Of a stretch of DNA of 38,379 nt, positions 22,407 through 31,435 are shown in pieces (the first letter of the stretch is position 1; each line of letters starts with the position of its first letter). Origin of the DNA: Cardiobacteriaceae bacterium (lineage in GTDB: Bacteria; Pseudomonadota; Gammaproteobacteria; Cardiobacteriales; Cardiobacteriaceae); assembly GCA_017484165.1 (NCBI GenBank), contig JAFUTP010000012.1, positions 1-38,379 on the forward strand, given 5' to 3'. Made by a program: the position numbers and the translations under genes. A model generated the notes under the pieces. The model ran no database searches. It worked only from the letters and a program-made list of their open reading frames with translations, and was not told the origin of the DNA.

Positions 22407-24884
22407 ATGCAAGTTTTAGAGTTTAATAATCAACTAGCAAACAGTGTGATAATTTCTGGCGGAAAGGGAGCAAATTTAGCCCAATTAAGTCAAAATGATT
22501 TTCCTATTCCAGAAGGCTTTATTATCACATCATATGCTTACCGTGAGTTTATAGTTCAAGCTGATTTAGATTTGAATTTTGACTATGATGATTTAGATAA
22601 ATTAGAAAAACAGTGTGAAAATTTGAGGCAGACGGTTAAGAATATTGCAATGCCTGAAAATATTGTCCGTCAAATTGAGGAAAAATTGGGGCAATTTGAT
22701 GAAAATCAGGCTTTTTCGGTTCGTTCTTCTTCGACATTGGAAGACTTGGGCAATAGTGCTTTTGCGGGGGCACACGATACATTTTTGAATTGTCAAGGAA
22801 AAGATGAAATTATTTCCAAAATTAAGGAATGTTTTGCTTCACTTTGGCAGCCGAGAGCGGTTTTATATCGCAACAGCCAAGGTTTTCGGCAGGAAAATGC
22901 CGATATGGCGGTTGTGGTGCAAAAGATGGTATTTGCCGAAAAAGCGGGAGTTTCTTTTGCTATCAATCCCGTTTCTGGCAATTTCAATGAGCTGGTGATT
23001 AACGCTAATTATGGTTTGGGAGAAAGCGTTGTTTGCGGTGAATATGATGTGGATGAATATCATATTTCTAAAAATAATCTAGAAGTTATTGAACAAACTA
23101 TTGCGGAGAAAAAAATTGCCATAGTTAAAGACGCAATTTCTACCAAAGAGGTAGAAATTGAGCAGAATTTGCAAAATAAAGCTTGTTTAAGCGAATATGA
23201 GTTAAAGCAAATTGCCGAATTAAATATAAAAACCAGCCTTTATTTTGCTTTTCCACAGGACATAGAGTGGGCAATTTTTGATGGAAGAGTGTATTTATTA
23301 CAATCGCGACCGATAACTACTATTTTACCGAATTGGACGCGTGATGAATCCGCTGAAAGGTATCCTAATCCTATTACACCGCTGACTTGGGATTATGTTG
23401 ATAAGGCTTTTCATACTTCGCTTAAATATTCATTTGAATTGATGAATTTACCGCATTTTACGGGTAAATGGTTTGCGATGTTTGATAATTATATTTACGG
23501 CGACCAAAATGCGGTAAATCTTTATATGCAAGCTCCAAAGATGGCAATAAATAGTTTGCAAGATATAGAAAAATTACTACCAAAACTCCAAGAAAAATTT
23601 GCTTATGCCCTTGATTTACCGTCTAAATGGCAAGTTAATTTAAATCAATACTTACTCAATCTAGGGGCTTTGAATAATGAAAATTTAGAGGAAAAGGCGA
23701 TTGCAGAATTGTATCAATTTATGGAGAGGATATTTATCATCGGTGAGGAATATTTTAAGCCGAATATTGCTATTTCTATAACTCAATTTATGCTTTATAA
23801 ATTGCTAATGGGCTTTTTAGAAATTATTGATAAAGACAATGCTGCAAGTAATTTTGATATTTTGACTACAACTCCAACAAAAACTATTTTAGTCAATAAA
23901 GAGATGAGAAATTTAAGCCTAATAGTAGAAAAAAATCAGCAGTTGAGGGAGATGCTATTAACTAAAAATTCACAGGAAATTATTGCGAGTAATTTATTAG
24001 AAAAATACCCTGAATTTAAGCTTAAATTCGATAAATTCATTCAAGCTCACGGTCATCGTGAAGTGGAGTTTGATGCTTATATTCCCTGCTGGAATGAAGC
24101 ACCTTGGATAGTGTTGGATAATATTCGAGCAATTTTGAATAATTTAGATAAAGAGGGGCAAAAAAATAACTCGCAGAGTGCAAAAAATCGCACGGAGTTG
24201 ATGGTGGAAATTATCTCAAAATTAGATAAAAAAATGCAATCTTTTGTCTGGGAATTTTTGGAATTGGTTCGGACTTACACTATTCTTGATGATGAAGAAC
24301 ATTATCAAACCACTCGCTTAACTCCGATTATGCGGAAAGTTATTTTTGAGCTTGGAAAACGCTTAAAAAATAAACAAGTAGTTATTGATGAATGGGATTT
24401 ATTCTTTGCCAAAATAGAGACAATTAAAGCGGCAGTTTATGCTGATAAATATGATGAATTAAAAAGAGAAATTATTAAAAATAAAGCGGAATATGACAAA
24501 AATAGCAAAATAACTCCAAAATGGAATTTGAATGAAGAGCAAGTATCAATACAACTGAATAATTCAAATCTATTAAAAGGTCGGGCAGCAAGTGCTGGAA
24601 TTGCCGAAGGAGAGGTATTTTTAGTGCATTCCAGTGCAGATTTTGCTTTATTTCCCAAACAAGCAATTTTAGTTGCAAAAACTACTAATCCAGCATGGAC
24701 ACCATTATTTTACAGTGCTCGTGCTTTAATTACCGAAAGTGGTGGAGTTTTATCACATGGTGCGGTAACCGCAAGAGAGATGAAAATTCCTGCGGTGATG
24801 GCAGTTGCCAATGTTATGGGGGTGTTAAAAAATGGTCAGAGAGTTAAAGTAAATGGGAATAACGGTGAAATTGAAATTTTATAA
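22407..24884 (+). CDS. PEP-synthase/rifampicin-phosphotransferase-like dikinase
   Basis: An 825-residue protein; the ATG at 22407 is chosen for its AAGGAG box. Residues about 10-305 are the PPDK_N ATP-binding domain (GGKGANLAQLSQ, FSVRSSSTLED, INANYGLGESVVCGEYDVD), ending QSRPITT. Residues about 310-715 are a helical middle domain of its own. Residues 725-825 are the swivelling phosphohistidine domain with ESGGVLSHGAVTAREM (His784). PpsA carries a further PEP-binding TIM barrel; it is missing here, so the layout is that of rifampicin phosphotransferase: ATP domain, acceptor domain, His domain. It should transfer the ATP beta-phosphate to an acceptor. Operon context suggests a lipid-related acceptor rather than an antibiotic (inference). 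Confidence 0.85.
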   Translation: MQVLEFNNQLANSVIISGGKGANLAQLSQNDFPIPEGFIITSYAYREFIVQADLDLNFDYDDLDKLEKQCENLRQTVKNIAMPENIVRQIEEKLGQFDENQAFSVRSSSTLEDLGNSAFAGAHDTFLNCQGKDEIISKIKECFASLWQPRAVLYRNSQGFRQENADMAVVVQKMVFAEKAGVSFAINPVSGNFNELVINANYGLGESVVCGEYDVDEYHISKNNLEVIEQTIAEKKIAIVKDAISTKEVEIEQNLQNKACLSEYELKQIAELNIKTSLYFAFPQDIEWAIFDGRVYLLQSRPITTILPNWTRDESAERYPNPITPLTWDYVDKAFHTSLKYSFELMNLPHFTGKWFAMFDNYIYGDQNAVNLYMQAPKMAINSLQDIEKLLPKLQEKFAYALDLPSKWQVNLNQYLLNLGALNNENLEEKAIAELYQFMERIFIIGEEYFKPNIAISITQFMLYKLLMGFLEIIDKDNAASNFDILTTTPTKTILVNKEMRNLSLIVEKNQQLREMLLTKNSQEIIASNLLEKYPEFKLKFDKFIQAHGHREVEFDAYIPCWNEAPWIVLDNIRAILNNLDKEGQKNNSQSAKNRTELMVEIISKLDKKMQSFVWEFLELVRTYTILDDEEHYQTTRLTPIMRKVIFELGKRLKNKQVVIDEWDLFFAKIETIKAAVYADKYDELKREIIKNKAEYDKNSKITPKWNLNEEQVSIQLNNSNLLKGRAASAGIAEGEVFLVHSSADFALFPKQAILVAKTTNPAWTPLFYSARALITESGGVLSHGAVTAREMKIPAVMAVANVMGVLKNGQRVKVNGNNGEIEIL

Positions 24885-24893
24885 GAGGGTAAA

Positions 24894-25991
24894 ATGAGAG
24901 CTTTAACTAAAACAATTGACATATCAGCATTAAGACATAATTACCATTATTTGCAAAATAGAGCAAAGAGTGCAAATGTTATTGCGGTTATTAAAGCCGA
25001 TGCCTACGGTCATAACGCGAAAATTGTGGCTGAAAATTTGCAAGATATTTGTGAATATTTTGCGGTATCTTGTATTGAAGAAGCATTAGAAATTCGTGAA
25101 AATGGCATCAACAATCCAATTATTTTGCTGGAAGGGGTGTTTAATTGTGATGAATTACCTTTATGCCGCCGTTTTAATTTCTTACCGACAATTCATAATA
25201 AAGAGCAATTAATTTGGATAAAGCAAGATAATTCTAGCGCAGAGGGTGATTTAAATATTTGGTTAAAGGTCGATTCAGGTATGCATCGACTTGGTTTTCA
25301 AGTTGAAGAATTAACCAATATTATTTCGCAAATTAAGGCATTAGAGGGTAATTTTCCCTTAAAGTTTGAATGTCGCGGATTTTTAAGTCATTTTGCCTGC
25401 GCGGATATGGAAAATACAGAGCATTTTTATCATCAACTAGAAGTATTAAATAAACTCGATTTACCAAATAATTGGGCAAGAAATTATGCCAATTCTGCGG
25501 TTATTTTGCGTTATCCTGAAAATGGCTTTGAATATAGCCGCGCAGGAATAGCTCTTTATGGTATTTCACCTTTTGAATTGCAGGCAAAAGATAAATATGA
25601 ATTAAAGCCCGTAATGCAGCTTGCAACGGAAATTATCGCTACACATTATTTGCAAAAGGGAGAAAGCGCAGGTTATGCGCAAGGTTTTGTCGCAGAAGAA
25701 GACGGTTATATTGCCAGCATTGCGATTGGTTACGGTGATGGTTTTCCGAGAAGTATCAATTCCAATTCCGTGCCAGTTATGATTGAAGGACGAAAATACC
25801 GTTTAGTTGGCAAAATTGCAATGGATATTAGCCTAGTATGGTTAGGAAAAGATAACTATAAAACAGGCACAAGAGTGGAGATTTTTGGGAATAATTTATC
25901 GATTGAAGAGGTCGCCGATTGCGCGCAAACTATTCCTTACACTTTAACTACCGCATTAACCAAACGGGTGAAATTACAGGTGAAAAAGTAA
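24894..25991 (+). CDS. alr: Alanine racemase
   Basis: A 365-residue protein. The PLP lysine lies in VIKADAYGHNA (Lys34), the conserved KVDSGMHRLGF and SRAGIALYG stretches are present, and the second catalytic base is the Tyr of IAIGYGDGFPR. It makes D-alanine for peptidoglycan. The gene starts 9 bp after the dikinase-like gene with a GAGGG box, so it is probably in the same operon. Confidence 0.97.
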   Translation: MRALTKTIDISALRHNYHYLQNRAKSANVIAVIKADAYGHNAKIVAENLQDICEYFAVSCIEEALEIRENGINNPIILLEGVFNCDELPLCRRFNFLPTIHNKEQLIWIKQDNSSAEGDLNIWLKVDSGMHRLGFQVEELTNIISQIKALEGNFPLKFECRGFLSHFACADMENTEHFYHQLEVLNKLDLPNNWARNYANSAVILRYPENGFEYSRAGIALYGISPFELQAKDKYELKPVMQLATEIIATHYLQKGESAGYAQGFVAEEDGYIASIAIGYGDGFPRSINSNSVPVMIEGRKYRLVGKIAMDISLVWLGKDNYKTGTRVEIFGNNLSIEEVADCAQTIPYTLTTALTKRVKLQVKK

Positions 25992-26060
25992 AAATCTTAT
26001 ATGAAATGTTATATAATTTAAGCTTAATTTTTGCTTAATTTTTCTGGGAGACTTAAAAAA

Positions 26061-26627
26061 ATGGCAATTAAAAATGATATTTGGATTTCTCAAATGGCGA
26101 AAGAAAAAGAAATGATTAAACCATTTGAGGAGAATTTGATTTCTGAAATTGACGGTAAAAAGGTTATCTCTTACGGCACTTCGAGTTATGGTTATGATGT
26201 TCGCTGTGCGGGGGAGTTTAAGGTTTTTACGAATATCAATTCCGCGATTGTTGATCCGAAAGCCTTTGATTCTAAAAGCTTTGTCGATGTGAAAAGTGAT
26301 GTTTGCATTATTCCGCCGAATAGTTTTGCGCTGGCAAGAACGGTGGAATATTTCAAAATTCCTCGTGATATTTTGACGATTTGTGTCGGAAAAAGCACCT
26401 ATGCCCGTTGCGGAATTATTGTCAATGTAACTCCGTTAGAGCCTGAATGGGAAGGTCATATTACCTTGGAGTTTTCTAATACCACTCCATTGCCCGCAAG
26501 AATTTATGCCAATGAGGGAGTAGCTCAAATCTTATTTTTGCAAGCTGATGATGTTTGCCAAACTTCATATAAAGATAGAATGGGGAAATATCAGGGGCAA
26601 ACAGGGGTAACTTTACCGCGGGCATAG
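26061..26627 (+). CDS. dcd: dCTP deaminase
   Basis: A 188-residue protein, the length and wording of the Pseudomonas/Neisseria type: [60 protein letters not shown], ending [12 protein letters not shown]. The catalytic Glu is in EGHITLEF. It converts dCTP to dUTP for thymidylate synthesis. I start at 26061 because GGGAG lies just upstream; an earlier in-frame start would add ten residues not seen in the family. It follows alr by 69 bp and is closed by a terminator. Confidence 0.97.
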   Translation: MAIKNDIWISQMAKEKEMIKPFEENLISEIDGKKVISYGTSSYGYDVRCAGEFKVFTNINSAIVDPKAFDSKSFVDVKSDVCIIPPNSFALARTVEYFKIPRDILTICVGKSTYARCGIIVNVTPLEPEWEGHITLEFSNTTPLPARIYANEGVAQILFLQADDVCQTSYKDRMGKYQGQTGVTLPRA

Positions 26628-26651
26628 TTGAGTTTATTATCTATAAGAGTA

Positions 26652-26679
26652 AATAGATCGCAATTGTAAGCGGTCTATT
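26652..26679 (+). terminator. Rho-independent terminator after dcd
   Basis: An AATAGATCGC / GCGGTCTATT stem (one T-G pair) with an 8-nt loop, then a run of T to 26684. It closes the plus-strand run that starts near 19.5 kb. Confidence 0.85.
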
Positions 26680-26723
26680 TTTTTAATTTGAGAGTATAAA
26701 AAAATATCAAGAAGAGTATAAAA

Positions 26724-27722
26724 ATGCAAAAGAAAATAACCGTGCTAGGAGCAGGAAGTTGGGGAACGGCTTTGGCGATGCAGCTTGCGAAAAATAATAA
26801 TGTTGTCAATCTCTGGTCGCACCGTCGGGAACAGGCGGAAATTTTGCAAACTTCGCGACAAAATCAGCGTTATTTGCCCGATATTTTCTTTCCTGAAAAT
26901 TTAACCGTAACCGCTGATTTGGATGTTGCTCTGCTTGACAGTAATTTGCTTTTGCTGGTTGTGCCGAGTATGGCTTTTCGTGAAACTCTTGATTTAATTT
27001 ATCCGAAAATTTTTAATAAAAAAATTCCGATAATTTGGGCGATTAAAGGTTTTGAGCAAGGCACGGGGCGTTTGTTGTCAGAAGTTTTTCAGGAAAAATT
27101 TACTGAAAATTATCCGCACGCTATGCTGGCAGGTCCGAGTTTTGCCAAAGAAGTAGCGCAAGGTAAGACAACTGCCGTGTGTATTGCTTCGAAATATGCT
27201 CCCGAGCAATTTGCCGCACCGTTTCACGGCGGGAATTTTATTTGTTACACCTCGCGGGATTTGATTGGGGCGCAAATTGGCGCGGCGGTTAAGAATGTGA
27301 TTGCGATTGCGGTGGGTATTTCGGACGGTTTGGGCGGTGGAGCAAATACTCGTGCGGCATTGATTACGCGCGGTTTGCATGAAATTAGCCGTCTTGCGGT
27401 TGCTCTCGGGGCGAATTGGCAGACTTTGGGCGGCTTGGCGGGAATGGGCGATTTGCTTTTAACCGCTACCGATAATCTCTCGCGCAATCGCCGTTTCGGA
27501 CTTGCTTTGGGGCAGGGTAAAGATGTGCTTACGGCGCGCTCTGAAATCAATCAGGTGATTGAAGGTGAGGGCGCGGCACACGATGCTTGGGAGTTGGCTT
27601 GTCGGCATCAAATTCGTATGCCGATAACCGAGCATATTCATCGTTTGTTGAATAATGAAATTACCGTGCTAGAAGCGGTTAAAAGTTTGTCGGATAGAAT
27701 GCTTAAAGAGGAATATTTATAG
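26724..27722 (+). CDS. gpsA: Glycerol-3-phosphate dehydrogenase [NAD(P)+]
   Basis: A 332-residue protein. It has a Rossmann motif (VLGAGSWGTALAMQLAKN), MLAGPSFAKEVAQGKTTA, the catalytic Lys in GAAVKNVIAIAVGISDGL and LGGLAGMGDLLLTATDNLSRN. It makes sn-glycerol-3-phosphate from dihydroxyacetone phosphate for phospholipid synthesis. It stands alone behind a terminator, with a higher GC content than the operon before it. A lipid gene next to the acyltransferase/PAP2 run may be coincidence. Confidence 0.97.
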   Translation: MQKKITVLGAGSWGTALAMQLAKNNNVVNLWSHRREQAEILQTSRQNQRYLPDIFFPENLTVTADLDVALLDSNLLLLVVPSMAFRETLDLIYPKIFNKKIPIIWAIKGFEQGTGRLLSEVFQEKFTENYPHAMLAGPSFAKEVAQGKTTAVCIASKYAPEQFAAPFHGGNFICYTSRDLIGAQIGAAVKNVIAIAVGISDGLGGGANTRAALITRGLHEISRLAVALGANWQTLGGLAGMGDLLLTATDNLSRNRRFGLALGQGKDVLTARSEINQVIEGEGAAHDAWELACRHQIRMPITEHIHRLLNNEITVLEAVKSLSDRMLKEEYL

Positions 27723-27796
27723 TCTTATTTTCTTAATATTTTTTTTGATAAATTATAAAAATACTTCTTGACAAATAGAAACGGAATATAACTTTT

Positions 27797-28390
27797 ATGA
27801 AAAAGATACATAATTTTCTTCTCGCTTCGCTAATTTTAATTTTTGCAATAATTCTTTGGCTTGCTTTTTCTGGTTATGGCGGAAGAATTATGGCTGGTAT
27901 AAGCACTTTTTCAGCTTCTGATCCTAGTTATCAAGAATTCCCGTTAGGTAATAATAAAACCATAGAAATCAGCTTTAATAATAGCAAAGAGATGGATTAT
28001 TTATTAGTTTTTCGGGCAGAATTTTTAGCAGAAAAAGTATTTAAGGGTGGCGGTCAGAAGGATTATGATAAAGAAACTGATATGCGGCAAAAAGCTTTTA
28101 TTGGAGAAGTCGTAACTAGTGAGGATAATTATTCCTTTTCGGTAGATGCTTATCTTGATAATAAGCTGATATTTAGTAAAGAATATAGTCAAAAGAGTGC
28201 AAATATTACCGTCGGAGGGGCAAAACCTGATGATAAGAATAATCTAGCAAGACTTCGGGTTTTTGATTTATATTCTTTATCAAAAGGAAATTATCGTTTT
28301 GTTATTCATGATAAAAGTGCGAATAATCCATATTTTGCCCAAGTCCGCACCAAAATTGGTATTTATCCTGACCGTAGAATTAGAAAATAA
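27797..28390 (+). CDS. Unknown membrane-anchored or exported protein
   Basis: A 197-residue protein that I do not recognise. Residues 7-30 form one hydrophobic segment (LLASLILIFAIILWLAF), either an anchor or an uncleaved signal. The rest is polar with alternating strands (KTIEISFNNSKEMDYLLVFR, NYSFSVDAYLDNKLIFSKEY, NYRFVIHDKS), suggesting a beta-sandwich facing the periplasm. There are no Cys and no catalytic motif that I can name. It converges on ntrC, with element copy 7 between them. Only 74 bp separate it from gpsA. Confidence 0.7.
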   Translation: MKKIHNFLLASLILIFAIILWLAFSGYGGRIMAGISTFSASDPSYQEFPLGNNKTIEISFNNSKEMDYLLVFRAEFLAEKVFKGGGQKDYDKETDMRQKAFIGEVVTSEDNYSFSVDAYLDNKLIFSKEYSQKSANITVGGAKPDDKNNLARLRVFDLYSLSKGNYRFVIHDKSANNPYFAQVRTKIGIYPDRRIRK

Positions 28391-28395
28391 CACTA

Positions 28396-28517
28396 GGGGA
28401 AGCATCTAAATTTAGGATTGGTTCTATTTTTACCTTCGTCATCCTGAGCGCAGCGAAGGATCTGTCGATAGAGATTTTTCGCCTACGGCTCAAAATGACG
28501 AATTTTTAGATATACCC
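28396..28517 (-). repeat. Dispersed hairpin element, copy 7 (inverted)
   Basis: From the end AAGCATCTAAATTTAGG to TTTTTAGATATACCC. TA-containing tetramers (CTAG and ACTA) flank both ends. It lies between two convergent genes. Confidence 0.88.
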
Positions 28518-28564
28518 ACTAAAAATAATTGCACTATTGATGAAATATTTTTATACTGTTTTAT

Positions 28565-29947
28565 TTAATCTTTTAACTTACGGCTAATAGTATTTCTACC
28601 TATTCCCAGTTTTATTGCTGCCCTGTTCTTGTGATTATTTACAGTCTCTAATGCAGTTTTGATAATTAAATCTTCCACTTTACGGAGATAATTTTGATAA
28701 ATATCGCTCTCATTGTTTTGCAGCGATTTTTTTACCTCTTCGATTAGAATGTCTTCCCAATTACTAATTTTTTTCTCACTAATTTTTTCTTTATTTTCTA
28801 ATTGCGGCAAATCGGCAACATCAATAATATCTCCCGCAGTCATAATTGTTAATTGTTGACATAAGTTTTCTAATTGTCGAATATTTCCAGGCCAGGAATA
28901 ATTAGATAATTTTTCCAGAGCTTGTTTAGAGAGATTTTTCTTATTTATCTTATGTTTAATCGCTGCTTGTTCCAGATGATATTCCAGTAATGAAACTATA
29001 TCTTCTTTGCGTTCGCGAAGGGGGGGTAAGTCTAATTTTATTACATTTAAGCGGTGAAATAAGTCTTCACGAAATTCCCCTCTTTGCACTAATTCAGCTA
29101 TATTTTTATGGCTAGCTGCAATTATCCTGGCGCGTGATTTTTTTAACACTCTTCCGCCTATTGAATAATATGTTCCATCGGCTAATGCTCTTAATAATTT
29201 AGCTTGCAGCGGAAGAGGGGTGTCGCCGATTTCATCTAAAAATAAAGTGCCGTTATCGGCTTGGGCAAATCGTCCAATTTTTGGCGATAAAGCACCAGTA
29301 AAAGCACCTTTTTCATGTCCGAAAAGTTCGCTTTCGGCTAATTCCGCGGGGATTGCTGCCATATTTAAGGCGACGAATTCACCGTCCGCTCGCGGTGAAT
29401 TATTGTGCAATGCGCGGGCTAATAATTCTTTTCCCGTGCCTGTTTCGCCGCTGATTAACACATTCACCGTGGTTTTGGCAAGTTTGCCGATGGCGCGATA
29501 AAGTTGCTGCATTGCGGGTGATGAACCGATAATCCCTGCGCTGATTTTTTCACCCTCTTGCCCCTGTTTTTGGCTTTTTTTGCGCATTGCAAGATTAACT
29601 AAACGGCGTAATTCATTTATATCAAATGGTTTAGGTAAAAAATCAAAAGCACCTTGACGGTAAGCATTAACCGAACTATCAACATCTGCAAAGGCGGTGA
29701 TAATTAAAAACGGTAAATTTGGTCTTTTTTGATGAATAGTTTCCATTAAAGAAATGCCGTCCATTTTTGGCATTTTTATGTCGCTAATAACTAGTGCGGG
29801 ATAAATTTCATACTCTTCGATATATTCAATTACATCCTTACCATTAGAAAACACCTCACAATGCCAACCGTCTTGCTCTAAACTATCTTGAATTATAAAT
29901 CGAATTGCATCATCATCATCAACAATCCATATGTCTCTATTATTCAT
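28565..29947 (-). CDS. glnG: Nitrogen regulator NtrC (NR-I), sigma-54 activator
   Basis: A 460-residue protein. The receiver domain has Asp56 in ALVISDIKMPKMDG. The AAA+ domain has Walker A GETGTGKE, the sigma-54 contact loop ELFGHEKGAFTGA and Walker B TLFLDEIGD. The C-terminal Fis-type HTH is NHKNRAAIKLGIGRNTISRK. Phosphorylated NtrC activates sigma-54 promoters such as that of glnA. The gene begins 35 bp after ntrB. Matches to its target sequence are present at 31350-31387 and 32961-32977. Confidence 0.97.
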   Translation of the reverse strand: MNNRDIWIVDDDDAIRFIIQDSLEQDGWHCEVFSNGKDVIEYIEEYEIYPALVISDIKMPKMDGISLMETIHQKRPNLPFLIITAFADVDSSVNAYRQGAFDFLPKPFDINELRRLVNLAMRKKSQKQGQEGEKISAGIIGSSPAMQQLYRAIGKLAKTTVNVLISGETGTGKELLARALHNNSPRADGEFVALNMAAIPAELAESELFGHEKGAFTGALSPKIGRFAQADNGTLFLDEIGDTPLPLQAKLLRALADGTYYSIGGRVLKKSRARIIAASHKNIAELVQRGEFREDLFHRLNVIKLDLPPLRERKEDIVSLLEYHLEQAAIKHKINKKNLSKQALEKLSNYSWPGNIRQLENLCQQLTIMTAGDIIDVADLPQLENKEKISEKKISNWEDILIEEVKKSLQNNESDIYQNYLRKVEDLIIKTALETVNNHKNRAAIKLGIGRNTISRKLKD

Positions 29948-29982
29948 AATTTATTCCCTAACAATAATAATTATTTTCCAAT

Positions 29983-31062
29983 TCAATAATTTTGTGTAAA
30001 ATTTTTTGCATAATTTATATACGGTAAAAGCAAGACGAAACTGCTGCCTTTTTCGTTACTATTCAATAACTTAATCACGCCGTCGTGGCGATGAGCAATG
30101 TCTTGTGAAATCGGTAGCCCCAAACCAGAACCTTCTTGGAAATGACTAATCATCGGTTGAAAAACTGCATCAATCAAGTTTTCTTCTATTCCTGTGCCAT
30201 TATCAATAATTTCTATCGCAAGAGTTGTTTTATATCTTTTACCGAGTAAAATTTCACCGTGTTTTATCCGAGTTTTTATTATTATTACCCCATTGAGGTT
30301 CATAGATTTAGCTCCATTGGTTAATAAATTCAGGATTACGCGTTGAATTTGACCACTGTCGATATAAATTTCTGGCAGTCCTGGGTCATAATCACGGATA
30401 ATTTTTATATTTTTATATTCCTCATTGATGGAAAAAACCATTCTTGCTTCTTCGATAATGCGGTGAATATTGCAAAGGGTTTTTTGGGCTTTACTGCCAT
30501 TGCTCATTTGTAACACTAGGCTGTTTAATTTTTCCACCTGTTGCAGGATTAAATTTATGTATTTGTTCTTTTTTGTAGCATCACAATTTTCTAATATTTG
30601 CGCGGCTCCTTTTATTCCTGCAAGGGGATTTCTAATTTCATGAGCAAGATTGCTAAAAATATTACGGTTCGATTTAACTTGCAGCGAACTTTGGTTGGTA
30701 TGCTGTAAATTTATCGCGGGATTTTGCACTCTTATCTCAATAATTATCCACTCTTCTAGCTGATTTATTGAAATATCGGCTGATATTTGAGTTTGCTGTG
30801 TTGGTAAAAATAGAGGAATTGCATATTCATTAACGGAAAAATTATTATTTTTCGGGACGGGAGCAGTAAATCTTTTACCGCTTTCGGCATAAATAAAATA
30901 CTCTCCCAGCTGTTTTTTATACACCTGTTTGCGGCTTTTTCCGAGTAAATTTTCGCAAGCGGAATTGATATAAAGCATCTCGGATTTATTACTACTCAAA
31001 ATTACACAAGTGCTTAAATTATCCAATATGGCAAATGCTGGAATTTTTATCTCTTTACTCAT
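29983..31062 (-). CDS. glnL: Nitrogen sensor kinase NtrB (NR-II)
   Basis: A 359-residue cytosolic histidine kinase with no membrane segment. An N-terminal PAS domain (residues about 10-110) is followed by the H box FSNLAHEIRNPLAGIKGAAQ (His141), the N box VILNLLTNGAKSM, G1 IEIIDNGTGI and G2 EGSGLGLPIS. It phosphorylates or dephosphorylates NtrC under control of PII. Element copy 8 starts 34 bp upstream and pushes the NtrC-like sites about 290 bp away from its start. Confidence 0.96.
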   Translation of the reverse strand: MSKEIKIPAFAILDNLSTCVILSSNKSEMLYINSACENLLGKSRKQVYKKQLGEYFIYAESGKRFTAPVPKNNNFSVNEYAIPLFLPTQQTQISADISINQLEEWIIIEIRVQNPAINLQHTNQSSLQVKSNRNIFSNLAHEIRNPLAGIKGAAQILENCDATKKNKYINLILQQVEKLNSLVLQMSNGSKAQKTLCNIHRIIEEARMVFSINEEYKNIKIIRDYDPGLPEIYIDSGQIQRVILNLLTNGAKSMNLNGVIIIKTRIKHGEILLGKRYKTTLAIEIIDNGTGIEENLIDAVFQPMISHFQEGSGLGLPISQDIAHRHDGVIKLLNSNEKGSSFVLLLPYINYAKNFTQNY

Positions 31063-31096
31063 TTTTATGCTCTAAAAAATAATTTCATCTACAAAT

Positions 31097-31280
31097 GGGT
31101 GTGTCTAAAAATTCGTCATTTTGAGCCGTAGGCGAAAAATCTCTATCGGTAGATCCTTCGCTGCGCTCAGGATGACGATGGTAAAAATTCAGGATGACGA
31201 TGGTAAAAATTCAGGATGACGATGGTAAAAATTCAGGATGACGATGGTAAAAATAAACTAACCCTAAATTTAGATGAGCC
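31097..31280 (+). repeat. Dispersed hairpin element, copy 8, expanded by an internal tandem repeat
   Basis: From GGGTGTGTCTAAAAATTCG to AAATTTAGATGAGCC. It is about 65 bp longer than other copies because the segment around CAGGATGACGATGG is present four times. Confidence 0.92.
31167..31254 (+). repeat. Four perfect tandem copies of a 22-bp unit
   Basis: Units at 31167-31188, 31189-31210, 31211-31232 and 31233-31254 are identical; each starts TCAGGATGACG and ends GGTAAAAAT. The unit is the right arm of the element's hairpin plus its flank. Confidence 0.95.
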
Positions 31281-31349
31281 TAAATGTAATTTTTATACCA
31301 AAATTAAGTCATTGATATTTCAAGAAAAATATAATTAGCAAACAAGTGT

Positions 31350-31366
31350 TGCACAAAATTAGCGCG
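31350..31366. promoter_or_regulatory. Possible weaker NtrC site
   Basis: TGCACAAAATTAGCGCG matches the enterobacterial NtrC operator (TGCACTAAAATGGTGCA) at 12 of 17 positions. Its centre is 21 bp, two helical turns, from the stronger site next to it. Confidence 0.4.
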
Positions 31367-31370
31367 GCTT

Positions 31371-31387
31371 TGCACTATTTTGGTGCA
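31371..31387. promoter_or_regulatory. NtrC-binding site between glnA and ntrB
   Basis: TGCACTATTTTGGTGCA has intact outer half-sites TGCAC and GGTGCA and differs from the E. coli-type operator only in the central AAA/TTT. It lies just past the glnA terminator and upstream of ntrBC, so it probably controls ntrBC. Confidence 0.65.
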
Positions 31388-31399
31388 TATACATATAAA

Positions 31400-31428
31400 A
31401 ATAAAGCGGGAATTTTTCCCGCTTTATT
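31400..31428 (-). terminator. Rho-independent terminator of glnA
   Basis: A 13-bp perfect stem (AATAAAGCGGGAA / TTCCCGCTTTATT) with a 3-nt loop and T-rich flank, 8 bp after the glnA stop. It separates glnA from ntrBC. Confidence 0.85.
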
Positions 31429-31435
31429 GAAAAAA

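Noticed and set aside
27768-27790. TTGACA ... TATAAC before the unknown gene at 27797 as a sigma-70 promoter
   Set aside because: The gap between the boxes is only 13 bp, too short for a normal promoter.
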